A stretch of DNA of 64,000 nt from Roseivirga sp. E12 (GTDB lineage: Bacteria > Bacteroidota > Bacteroidia > Cytophagales > Cyclobacteriaceae), in contig NZ_JAGFMD010000007.1 of assembly GCF_017592825.1 (NCBI RefSeq), forward strand, positions 62,001 to 126,000, given 5' to 3'. The position numbers and the translations under genes were made by a program. The notes under the pieces are model-generated. The model was given only the letters and a program-made list of their open reading frames with translations. It searched no databases and was not told where the DNA came from. Of the stretch, positions 53,088 through 61,810 are shown piece after piece. Position 1 is the first letter of the stretch. Every line of letters starts with the position of its first letter.

Positions 53088-53333
53088 AAATGATTAGGGA
53101 TTACCTTAAAATTACGACTAGTACAGCAGATTATTTTATGTAAACCACGGATTTCGTGAGATATTGGCAGAATCTTTCTTTTTAATGGTCAAATAGATAT
53201 TTGGCCAAAGAGTATTTTGTCAAATTTGATTCTTAGAGAAGATACTCAATTTAAGAGTATATACATGCATTGATAAAGAGCAGGGAAATGTATGTGAACG
53301 GCATAAAAATTTGTGACGAACGACTTTTTTCTG
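53088..53333. other. Gene-free stretch between divergent DUF5723 and S41 genes
   Basis: AT-rich, with no reading frame I can support and no repeat I can see. It holds the minus-strand promoter region of the DUF5723 gene and ends at the plus-strand promoter. Confidence 0.5.
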
Positions 53334-53341
53334 TATGTTTG
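53310..53341 (+). promoter_or_regulatory. Promoter (TTTG, 20-base spacer, TATGTTTG) for the S41 peptidase leader
   Basis: -33 TTTG at 53310-53313 and -7 TATGTTTG at 53334-53341 match the Bacteroidota promoter and have the same spacer length as the PpiD-like promoter. It implies a leader of about 250 bases before the ATG at 53598. Confidence 0.65.
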
Positions 53342-53344
53342 AAC

Positions 53345-53597
53345 TCTTTCACAAGAACACCTCCTTACTATCTTCTTATAATCTACCCTCAGGTATTTCG
53401 CTAAAACAACCTGTATACTTCCTATTGCGCTAAGTCGAACGAGCGCTACCTCATAATTTTTCCTACGCCCTGATTTCTCAGGGTGATCATTGGAGGTTTA
53501 TTGCCGAACTCTTTAAATCTCACTTTCATGTAAAGCCAAGTCGAACGGGCAATTGAAAGATCTACGATGAAGTCACCCTGGCTTAAAAACCGGGGTT
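53345..53597 (+). promoter_or_regulatory. Structured 5' leader with mutually exclusive hairpins
   Basis: Four pairings can be read. (1) GCGCT/AGCGC at 53427-53446, with loop AAGTCGAACG. (2) GCC/GGC at 53535-53550, with the identical ten-base loop. (3) CCCTGA/TCAGGG at 53468-53483. (4) ACCCTGG/CCGGGGT at 53575-53596, ending one base before the start codon. A long-range alternative, CAGGGTGA (53479-53486) with TCACCCTG (53573-53580), excludes both (3) and (4). This is the shape of a translational switch. It is not a class I recognise. Confidence 0.5.
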
Positions 53598-55115
53598 ATG
53601 AAAAGAAATTTAATTACAATCAATAAGGTAGTATTGGTCGGTCTGTTAGTACTGACAAATACATTTTCCCTTTTATCTAACAACTATAATCGAACAATTA
53701 CTCGTAAAGAGGCTGCTGATGATCTGGAAGTTTACTTTCAGATCATCGACAAGCAGCACGGTAATCCTTACCAGTACATCAGCCGCCAGGCTTTTCAAAA
53801 ATTGGTAATGGATCAAGTGGCTTCTCTTCCTGATGCTATTACTTTCAAACAATTTGAAGTGCTACTTGCCGAACTCAACAATACGCTTCGTTGTGGACAT
53901 ACAAAAGTGGGAATGGACAGATCCGTTGTTCGCCAAGACTTTGATTTACCTCAGTTTTTTCCTTTGCCAATAAAGATTATTCAGGGCAAGGCTTACCTTG
54001 ACTTTGAGCGTAGTGATATTCCTCATGGTGCCGAATTATTGAGTATTAATGATGAAGACATTCCAAGTCTTTTACCGGAACTCATAAACCTTACAGTCAC
54101 TGATGGTTTCAGTGAAACAAAACCTTTAAGAGAAGTAGAAAGCAAATTTGGCTATTATTACTTCTTAAAAAACGGTGCTTCTTCTAGCTTCTCAGTAAGC
54201 TATAAGGACCCTATTGGTCAAGTTCGACAAGTGGTTGTTGAAGGCGTGGCGGGAAATACCATGCTGGCGAACAATTACTACAGACCAATCAACATGTCGC
54301 ATGAGCGATACAATCGGTTTACGAACCTTGATGCGATCGACTCCCTTCAGACGCTCGTTTTAACATTGAATACATTCCAGGCTAACCCGGACTGGTTTGA
54401 TCAAAAGTTAGGATCACGTTACAATGAGGAAGACAAGGAGTTCGACTTTGAAAATCTCGTTATTGATCTGAGAATAAACGAGGGGGGCGATCGCAGATTG
54501 TTGAACACTATGTATCAGTTTTTAACTGGTAATAGACTCAACGATCCGTCAAAAACGTACACCCGATCTCAAAACATCGAAATGAAGCAATATGTAGCTT
54601 CAATTAATGGCCGCTTAAAAAGCGATGAGTCATTGCAGGGAGCTGAGGACTACATTCAGAAATATTTCAATTCATCTAAAGAAGATCGCTTCGAAGCACC
54701 ATTGCTTAACTGGTATGATGAATTTGAAGGAACGGTCGATTACAAAGGCGCTAGGTTCGAAGGCAATGTTTATGTTCTAATCTCAGGTAGAACCTTTTCT
54801 GCAGCAGCTGACCTTGCTAGAATATTAGGCCAGATGGATAATGTCATTTTAATTGGAGAAGAGACTGGAGGAGCCCATGTAGGTAGAGCAGCCAACATGT
54901 TGGTAAACTACAGCTTGCCGAACACAAGCTCAACACTACAGGTGCCAGTTATTTATGAAGAGTTTGTGAACGTATCTGCTGACAATGCAGGCAGAGGAAC
55001 ATTCCCGGACTACTCCGTGCAGACAACGTTTGAAGACCTTATAGAAAAGAGAGACTCAGTTTTTGAGTATACGATTGGTTTAATCAGTCAGCGTAATTCT
55101 TTCGGTTCGAATTAA
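53598..55115 (+). CDS. S41-family (C-terminal processing) peptidase
   Basis: 505 residues with a signal peptide (VVLVGLLVLTNTFSLLSNN). The S41 core is in the second half: FENLVIDLRINEGGDRRLL, then VYVLISGRTFSAAADLARILG with the nucleophile Ser near residue 400, and VILIGEETGG. The N-terminal half (residues about 30-230) has AADDLEVYFQIIDKQHGNPYQYIS and FEVLLAELNNTLRCGHTKV, typical of Bacteroidota S41 proteins. A PDZ domain is not clear. It acts in the periplasm or outside. It has an unusual 250-base leader. Confidence 0.9.
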   Translation: MKRNLITINKVVLVGLLVLTNTFSLLSNNYNRTITRKEAADDLEVYFQIIDKQHGNPYQYISRQAFQKLVMDQVASLPDAITFKQFEVLLAELNNTLRCGHTKVGMDRSVVRQDFDLPQFFPLPIKIIQGKAYLDFERSDIPHGAELLSINDEDIPSLLPELINLTVTDGFSETKPLREVESKFGYYYFLKNGASSSFSVSYKDPIGQVRQVVVEGVAGNTMLANNYYRPINMSHERYNRFTNLDAIDSLQTLVLTLNTFQANPDWFDQKLGSRYNEEDKEFDFENLVIDLRINEGGDRRLLNTMYQFLTGNRLNDPSKTYTRSQNIEMKQYVASINGRLKSDESLQGAEDYIQKYFNSSKEDRFEAPLLNWYDEFEGTVDYKGARFEGNVYVLISGRTFSAAADLARILGQMDNVILIGEETGGAHVGRAANMLVNYSLPNTSSTLQVPVIYEEFVNVSADNAGRGTFPDYSVQTTFEDLIEKRDSVFEYTIGLISQRNSFGSN

Positions 55116-55160
55116 GCAAATTCCTCTTTCTCAGTTTTCCGGAATACTTACCTTTATAAT

Positions 55161-57977
55161 ATGAGTAAACCGGAAAAAACCCTTTTTCTTTTAGACGCAA
55201 TGGCGCTCATTTATAGAGCCCATTTTGCTTTTAGTAAAAACCCAAGAATTAACTCAAAAGGTCTCAATACAGGAGCACCTTTCGGTTTTACCAATAGCCT
55301 GTACGAAATAATAGACAAGCGAAAGCCATCACACATAGCAGTGGCTTTTGATACCAGCGCCCCGACTTTCCGGCATGTGCAATACGAACCATATAAGGCA
55401 AATCGCGAAGAAACTCCGGAAGACATAAAGATTGGTACACCCATCATTAAGGACATCGTGAGAGCCTTCAATATTCCTGTTTTGGAACTAGATGGCTACG
55501 AAGCCGATGACGTCATCGGTACTTTCGCTAAAAAGGCTGCGCGTCAAGGGTTTGAGGTTTTTATGATGACACCAGATAAGGACTATGGTCAGCTGGTAGA
55601 AGAGCATGTTTACTTGTATAAGCCAGCCTTTATGGGCAATGGCGTAGACATTATGGGAATCCCAGAAGTGTTAGCCAAATGGGATATAGAACGGATTGAT
55701 CAAGTGGTAGATATGCTTGGTTTGCAAGGTGATGCTGTGGATAACATCCCTGGAATCCCGAGTGTTGGGCCTAAGACTGCAGCCAAATTGTTGAAGGAAT
55801 ACGACACAGTAGAAAACATTGTGGCGCATGCCCATGAATTAAAGGGGAAGCTTGCCGAAAAAGTTGCTGAGTTCGGACAACAAGGAATTCTGTCAAAAGA
55901 GCTGGCACGTATTGAAATTGAGGTGCCTATAGAATTCATAGAGGAAGATTTGGTTTATAAAGGGCCAAATGTTGAAAAGCTGACAGAAATATTTGAAGAG
56001 CTTGAATTCAGAACGACACTGAAGAGAATACTGGGGCAACCAACATCCCCAGCGCCTAGGACATCCAAACCTAAACCAGCAGCTTCAGAGCAGATGGGAC
56101 TGTTTGCTGATGACGCACCAACGCTAGAATCTTCTTCGGAGGAAATGGCTATTCAGGAAAAGAGTAACCTAGCCAGTACGGAACATGATTATCATTTAAT
56201 AGACACTCCAGAGCTAAGGCAACGCCTTGTGAAATACTTGCTACTCCAAAGCGAGATATGTTTCGATACAGAAACCGACAACCTGGAGCCTATCGAGGCA
56301 AATATGGTCGGTTTGGCATTTTCGTATCGTCAGGGAGAAGCTTATTACGTTCCAACACCACCTGACGACAGGGAAGAAACCCAACGGATAGTTGAAGAGT
56401 TTCGATCTGTTTTTGAAAGTGAAAGCATTGCTAAGATCGCTCAGAATGCCAAATACGATGTCCAGATTTTGAAGAATTATGACGTGGAGGTGAGAGGTCC
56501 CATTTTCGATACCATGTTGGCTCACTATCTGATTGACCCTGATACACGACATAATATGGATGTCCTATCCGAGAATTACCTGAACTATACTCCGGTCTCC
56601 ATTACCGAACTGATTGGAAAGAAAGGAGTGAAGCAAGGTAACATGAGGGATGTGCCTGTCCACCAAGTAGCCGAATATGCTGGTGAGGATGCCGACATAA
56701 CCTATCAGCTCAAAAACTGTCTTGAGCCTATGTTGGAAGAAGGGCAGCTTAAGAAACTCTTAAATGAAGTTGAAACGCCACTTATGCATGTGCTGGCGGA
56801 TATTGAGTATAATGGTGTTAAAATCGACACTAATACACTGGCTGCTATGTCCAAAGAACTGGAGGAAGAAAGCCGTAAGGCACAGGCAGCCATCTTCGAG
56901 ATGGCAGGTGAAGAGTTCAATATTGCCTCGCCTAAGCAATTGGGTGTAGTGTTGTTCGATAACCTAAAACTTGTCGATAAACCCAAAAAGACAAAGACAG
57001 GACAGTATGCAACTGGGGAAGATATACTTTCCAAACTCGCTGTGGAACATGATATCGCCAGACTTATTCTTGAATTCAGAGAGTACCAAAAACTTAAGTC
57101 TACTTATGTGGATGCCTTGCCTACCATGATTAGCCCTGTGGACGGATTGGTGCATACAGATTACAGGCAAGCCGTAGCTGCTACAGGCAGGTTAAGTTCA
57201 AATAACCCGAATCTTCAGAACATTCCTATTCGTACACCGAAGGGAAGAGAAATAAGAAAAGCCTTTGTTCCGCGGTCAGAAGAATTCACCCTTCTTGCAG
57301 CTGATTATTCTCAGATCGAATTACGAATTGTGGCTTCTTTTGCCGAGGATGAAAGTATGATAGAGGCGTTCAAATCTGGTAGAGACATCCACTCCACCAC
57401 CGCTTCAAAAGTCTTTAATGTTCCATTGGAAGATGTAGACCGTGATATGCGTAGAAAGGCAAAAGAGGTGAACTTTGGACTTATTTATGGAATCTCTGCC
57501 TTTGGGCTGGCACAGAATATTGGTATTTCAAGAACTGAAGCCCAACAAATTATCACTGCCTACTTTAATGAGTTCCCAGGAGTGAAAAGCTATATGGATG
57601 CTCAGGTAAATAAAGCCAGAGAGTTTACATATGTGGAAACTATCTTGGGTAGAAGACGCTACTTGAGAGATATTCACTCTAAAAACATGACAGTTCGTGG
57701 GCACGCAGAACGAAATGCTATCAATGCTCCAATTCAAGGAAGTGCAGCAGATATGATCAAGGTGGCAATGATCAATATCCATGACTGGATGAAGAAAGGC
57801 AATATGAAGTCGAAGATGATCATGCAGGTGCATGATGAATTGGTCTTTGATGTTCATAATTCTGAACTGGAAATCATGAAGACAAAGATCCCTGAATTAA
57901 TGATGGGAGCCGTTGAGTTAGATGTACCTATGGACGTAGAAGTAGGCGTTGGCCAAAATTGGCTTGAAGCACATTAA
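55161..57977 (+). CDS. polA: DNA polymerase I
   Basis: 938 residues, the family length. The N-terminal 5'-3' exonuclease (about 1-290) has FLLDAMALIYRAHFAF, AFDTSAPTFRH, LDGYEADDVIGTFAKKA and NIPGIPSVGPKTAAKLL. The 3'-5' exonuclease follows with an intact DTET near residue 369, so proofreading is likely. The polymerase domain has LLAADYSQIELRIVASFA (about 710), RRKAKEVNFGLIYGISAFGLA and MQVHDELVFDV (about 890). It fills gaps in repair and replaces Okazaki primers. A TACCTTTA box close to the -7 consensus lies just before the ATG. Confidence 0.97.
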   Translation: MSKPEKTLFLLDAMALIYRAHFAFSKNPRINSKGLNTGAPFGFTNSLYEIIDKRKPSHIAVAFDTSAPTFRHVQYEPYKANREETPEDIKIGTPIIKDIVRAFNIPVLELDGYEADDVIGTFAKKAARQGFEVFMMTPDKDYGQLVEEHVYLYKPAFMGNGVDIMGIPEVLAKWDIERIDQVVDMLGLQGDAVDNIPGIPSVGPKTAAKLLKEYDTVENIVAHAHELKGKLAEKVAEFGQQGILSKELARIEIEVPIEFIEEDLVYKGPNVEKLTEIFEELEFRTTLKRILGQPTSPAPRTSKPKPAASEQMGLFADDAPTLESSSEEMAIQEKSNLASTEHDYHLIDTPELRQRLVKYLLLQSEICFDTETDNLEPIEANMVGLAFSYRQGEAYYVPTPPDDREETQRIVEEFRSVFESESIAKIAQNAKYDVQILKNYDVEVRGPIFDTMLAHYLIDPDTRHNMDVLSENYLNYTPVSITELIGKKGVKQGNMRDVPVHQVAEYAGEDADITYQLKNCLEPMLEEGQLKKLLNEVETPLMHVLADIEYNGVKIDTNTLAAMSKELEEESRKAQAAIFEMAGEEFNIASPKQLGVVLFDNLKLVDKPKKTKTGQYATGEDILSKLAVEHDIARLILEFREYQKLKSTYVDALPTMISPVDGLVHTDYRQAVAATGRLSSNNPNLQNIPIRTPKGREIRKAFVPRSEEFTLLAADYSQIELRIVASFAEDESMIEAFKSGRDIHSTTASKVFNVPLEDVDRDMRRKAKEVNFGLIYGISAFGLAQNIGISRTEAQQIITAYFNEFPGVKSYMDAQVNKAREFTYVETILGRRRYLRDIHSKNMTVRGHAERNAINAPIQGSAADMIKVAMINIHDWMKKGNMKSKMIMQVHDELVFDVHNSELEIMKTKIPELMMGAVELDVPMDVEVGVGQNWLEAH

Positions 57978-58031
57978 CATTATCACATGAATATGTGAAT
58001 TGGCTCAAGTTAGAATTCCTTAACTTGAACC

Positions 58032-61000
58032 ATGTCTTTGCGACTTTTGACGCGTTCCATTCTACTCTTATTTGCCTTCCTTTTCGGTTCGTTATTATCG
58101 CTTCAACATCATTTAGTTGCGCAGACAATTACTGTCCAAAGTTTCACTTCCGAACAAGGTTTATCTACCGATGATGTCAGAGACATTCATGAGGACCGCT
58201 TTGGTTATAAATGGATATCCACGGGGCATGGCCTTAACAAATTCGATGGATATAACTTCGAGGTTTTCCGACATAACCCGCAAGATGCTTATTCACTCCA
58301 AGCCAATAGCCAAGGGAAACTGTTTGAAGACTTGCAAGGTAATATTTGGGTGACACTGGATATTGGAGGGGTAAATAAGTATGATCGTGCCTCTAGAAGG
58401 TTCTTTTTCTACAACTACGATAGTCAGAAACCTGAGGACCAAAACAACTTTGTTACAACAATGATTTTCGACACCCATAGTAGGGCCTGGGTGGGTACAA
58501 GTGAAGGCATAAATTTGATAGATGAGGAGACCAGAAAATTCATTCCTGTTTCTGTACTTGGCAGTAAAGAGGTGAACGTCATAAGTGTTTTCGAGAGTGG
58601 AAATGGTGATGTCTGGATGACAGCTTCAGAGGGACTTTTTCTGTATAACGCATCAGAGGGGCAGTTTAAGCCGATACTGTATCAAGAAGCTCCTATAATC
58701 AACGGTACTAAATTAGTCGAAATTGATAAAGAACTTTGGCTCGCTACTTTCGACAATGGGCTTTATCACATAAGTCTCTCTGATAAGCAAGTAGCCAAAG
58801 TTGATATTGACCTGAAAGGTACTTTCATTACTAATCTTTTCAGACGGAACGATAATGCATTGATTATTTCGCTGAGCCAAAAAGGAGCCTACGAGTTAGT
58901 GGATGGTAATAAATTAAAGAGCCTAACTAATGGCCTAGAGGAAGAGAGGTTTTTAGTAGCTCATGGAAATTCGAAAAACCACGATTTACTAATTATTACA
59001 ATGAATAATGAGGCGTTGATGCTTAGGGCAAATGGTTCACTGGAATCTTTATGGAGGTCCAATTACATTTTTTCATCACTCTATTTGGGTGATTTGGAGA
59101 ATGGTTTGTGGCTTGGCTCACGAGGTGGTGGTATAATTCAGGCTTCGAATAACTTGGACTACTTCGAGCTTGTCAACTGGAAGGGGGAAGATAGGTTGGG
59201 TAGTTCCAAATATGCGACTATTGTGGGAAAGTCATCCGAAGGCGAGATTTATCTGACAACGACAAAGGCGCTGATAGCGCTTGATCCAGTTACCAAGAAC
59301 CCCATATCGGTTTTTGAGTACGCGGCTAAAAGTTTTGATCAATCCATTACAATGGTATGGGATAATCAGGATGATATCTTAATTGGTACGCGCGATGGCT
59401 TTTATAGATTGGGTAAAAAGACTAGAACGCTTGAAAAAGCGGCTGACCTGAAAGTTTCTGGAGGAATATTGGACTTCTTATATGACAACAAGGGAGATCT
59501 TTGGACCATAAATGATGAGCGATTAGTCAAACAAACAAAGGATGAATTTGTAGACTTGAAACAGTTGGAGAGTGCTCCCCAACAGTTCAAATCTGCTACG
59601 GGAAGGCGCCTCTTTGTTGATTCAGAGCAAACAATATGGTTTGCAACGGTCAGGGAAGGGATGTTTCGCATCATTGAGCATAATGGTTCCTACGAGATAA
59701 AGCAGTTTAAGTACTCAGGTATCAGAGTGTCGGGTTTTCAAAGCCAAACAGTCAATGATGTTTTCGAAGATAGCCAAGGTCGTTTGTGGGTTGGAGGCTT
59801 TAGTAGTGGTTTGATAGAATTTGATCGAAAGAATGAAGAATGGATTACTCACACCCCTCAGGGGTCCATGCCTATACCAAACATTCAATCCATTCAGGAG
59901 GCGGATAATGGAGTCTTGTGGATTTCATCAATTAATGGCTTGCATAGTTATAGACCCGACCAACGACAGTTTAAGCATTATACAAATCGCAATGGACTTC
60001 CAGGCAACACATTTAGACTCCAGTCTTCCATCAAAACGCATTCTGGTAAGCTGTTTTTTGGTTCGACAAAGGGTATTACCTATTTCGATCCGATGGAAGT
60101 AAAAGATCAAATGACCTATCCAAATGTTCAAATCGAAAGTGTTAGGCTGTTTGATGAATTGGTTCAGAAAGAAGCACCAATTCAAGAAGTGGATGAACTA
60201 GAGTTTAGGTATAATCAGAACTTTATTGGCTTTGACTTTATCGCAATCGACTATCTCAACCCTAACGATATTGTTTACTCCTATATGCTCGAAGGGGTAG
60301 ATGATACATGGTCAAATAGCACGAAGCTAAGATCCGTCAATTATGCCAGCCTCTCCCCGGGTTCTTATACTTTTAAGGTTAGAGCAGGAAGGGATTCTGG
60401 TGATTGGGGACCTAATGAAAAGACATTAATAATTAACATACTAAGTCCTTTTTGGCAGAGATGGTGGTTCTATTCCATCGTTTTCGTACTGGTTTGTTCA
60501 GTTCTGTATGGTATCCATCATTTTCGAGTTCAACAGAAAATTCAACGACTTTCTTTCATGGAGTCTATTAGAAAGAAGGCTGCCGCTGACTTTCATGACG
60601 AGATGGGTAACAAACTCACGAGAATAGCGCTTTTCTCGGAAGTGTTAGAACGGCAAATGAATGGTTCAAACCCTGATGCAACAGCCTATGTCCAGAAGAT
60701 CAAACACAATTCAAGAAATCTGAATAATTCAATGCGCGATTTTCTTTGGGCCCTAGACCCAAAGAAGGATTCGGCTTACGACTTGGCAACTATGCTGAAG
60801 GATTTTGGAGAAGAGCTCTTCGATAAAACAACCATTGCTTTCTCTGCTGATCAGATACCTACTGACCTCCAAGGTATCAATCTGACGATGGATTGGAAGC
60901 GACATTTGATCATGACATTCAAAGAAGCGATGCACAATGTGCTAAAGCATTCTGATGCAGAGAATGTCTCGCTTAGTTTCAAGTATGAAAATGATCAGCT

Positions 61001-61187
61001 TGAAATTCTTTTGCTAGATGATGGTCAGGGTTTTGATCTGGGAGGACATCATGAAGGTTATGGAATAAGAAACATGAGATCAAGAGTAAAAGAATTGGGC
61101 GCAGAGATTGAAATTGACACTACGATTGGGTCAGGAACGAAAATAAGATTCGAAGGAAAGCCATCAATAATTGAAAGCAAATCATGA
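58032..61187 (+). CDS. Propeller-type sensor histidine kinase (two-component regulator propeller)
   Basis: 1051 residues. After a signal-like helix (ILLLFAFLFGSLLSLQHH), residues about 35-720 are repeated propeller blades of the form EDRFGYKWISTGHGLNKFDGY and EDSQGRLWVGGFSSGLIEFD, then a Y_Y_Y domain (NFIGFDFIAIDYLNPNDIVYSYMLEG in outline), one transmembrane helix (WWFYSIVFVLVCSVLYGIHHF), and a HisKA_3-type core with His855 in AADFHDEMGNKLTRIALFSE. The HATPase has MHNVLKHSDAENVSLSF, DDGQGFDLGG and GYGIRNMRSRV. It senses an unknown extracytoplasmic ligand. The partner regulator starts inside its stop (ATGA). Confidence 0.92.
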   Translation: MSLRLLTRSILLLFAFLFGSLLSLQHHLVAQTITVQSFTSEQGLSTDDVRDIHEDRFGYKWISTGHGLNKFDGYNFEVFRHNPQDAYSLQANSQGKLFEDLQGNIWVTLDIGGVNKYDRASRRFFFYNYDSQKPEDQNNFVTTMIFDTHSRAWVGTSEGINLIDEETRKFIPVSVLGSKEVNVISVFESGNGDVWMTASEGLFLYNASEGQFKPILYQEAPIINGTKLVEIDKELWLATFDNGLYHISLSDKQVAKVDIDLKGTFITNLFRRNDNALIISLSQKGAYELVDGNKLKSLTNGLEEERFLVAHGNSKNHDLLIITMNNEALMLRANGSLESLWRSNYIFSSLYLGDLENGLWLGSRGGGIIQASNNLDYFELVNWKGEDRLGSSKYATIVGKSSEGEIYLTTTKALIALDPVTKNPISVFEYAAKSFDQSITMVWDNQDDILIGTRDGFYRLGKKTRTLEKAADLKVSGGILDFLYDNKGDLWTINDERLVKQTKDEFVDLKQLESAPQQFKSATGRRLFVDSEQTIWFATVREGMFRIIEHNGSYEIKQFKYSGIRVSGFQSQTVNDVFEDSQGRLWVGGFSSGLIEFDRKNEEWITHTPQGSMPIPNIQSIQEADNGVLWISSINGLHSYRPDQRQFKHYTNRNGLPGNTFRLQSSIKTHSGKLFFGSTKGITYFDPMEVKDQMTYPNVQIESVRLFDELVQKEAPIQEVDELEFRYNQNFIGFDFIAIDYLNPNDIVYSYMLEGVDDTWSNSTKLRSVNYASLSPGSYTFKVRAGRDSGDWGPNEKTLIINILSPFWQRWWFYSIVFVLVCSVLYGIHHFRVQQKIQRLSFMESIRKKAAADFHDEMGNKLTRIALFSEVLERQMNGSNPDATAYVQKIKHNSRNLNNSMRDFLWALDPKKDSAYDLATMLKDFGEELFDKTTIAFSADQIPTDLQGINLTMDWKRHLIMTFKEAMHNVLKHSDAENVSLSFKYENDQLEILLLDDGQGFDLGGHHEGYGIRNMRSRVKELGAEIEIDTTIGSGTKIRFEGKPSIIESKS

Positions 61188-61810
61188 GTGAAAACATAAG
61201 ATTGAATATTGTTGAAGACGATCCTGAGATTAGGAGCAACTTGGCACTGATTATTAATACCAGTGAGGGGATGATTTGCGACCGGACTTTTGAAAATGCC
61301 GAAAGCTTTCTCGAAAACCTTGAGCTTCAGAACCCAGACATTGTACTGATGGATATTTCATTGCCCGGTATTACGGGAATTAAGGCGGTGGAAAAGATGA
61401 AGGAAAAGATGCCCAACATAGAAGCGCTGATGCTCACCGTTCATCAAGACGATCAATTAGTGTTTGATTCCTTGTGTGCCGGTGCATCGGGTTATTTGGT
61501 CAAAAGTACGCCTCCACAAAGAATCATTGAAGCCATTCGTGAGGCAATGAGTGGTGGTGCACCGATGAGTACGAGCATTGCGCGTATGGTGGTGAAGTCA
61601 TTTAGAAAACAGACTGAATCAGACCTCACCGAAAGAGAAATGGACGTTCTCGATCAACTTTGTAAAGGGAAGAGCTACAAACTAATTGCAGATGCTCTTT
61701 TCATAAGCCAAGACACGGTAAGGTCTCACATTAAGAGTATCTACAAAAAGTTAGAAGTCAACTCAAAGTCGGAAGCTGTCGCAAAAGCCCTCAAAGATCG
61801 ACTTGTTTAG
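61184..61810 (+). CDS. LuxR/NarL-family response regulator
   Basis: 208 residues. Receiver: acidic pocket VEDDPE (10-14), phospho-acceptor Asp57 in IVLMDISLPG, Thr/Lys partners in ALMLTVHQ and GYLVKSTPP. C-terminal GerE/LuxR helix-turn-helix: LTEREMDVLDQLCKGKSYKLIADALFISQDTVRSHIKSIYKKL in outline. It overlaps the kinase stop by four bases, so they are cotranslated as a pair. Targets unknown; the next genes are an NHL lipoprotein (convergent) and a dehydratase. Confidence 0.94.
   Translation: MSENIRLNIVEDDPEIRSNLALIINTSEGMICDRTFENAESFLENLELQNPDIVLMDISLPGITGIKAVEKMKEKMPNIEALMLTVHQDDQLVFDSLCAGASGYLVKSTPPQRIIEAIREAMSGGAPMSTSIARMVVKSFRKQTESDLTEREMDVLDQLCKGKSYKLIADALFISQDTVRSHIKSIYKKLEVNSKSEAVAKALKDRLV

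Noticed and set aside
53430-53552. AAGTCGAACG, twice, recalls the 5' region of 16S rRNA (GCAAGTCGAACGG)
   Set aside because: The match is only about 10-13 bases and flanking sequence does not continue as 16S; no rRNA is present.
57528-57857. 109-residue minus-strand frame inside polA
   Set aside because: A mirror of conserved polymerase motifs, without independent support.
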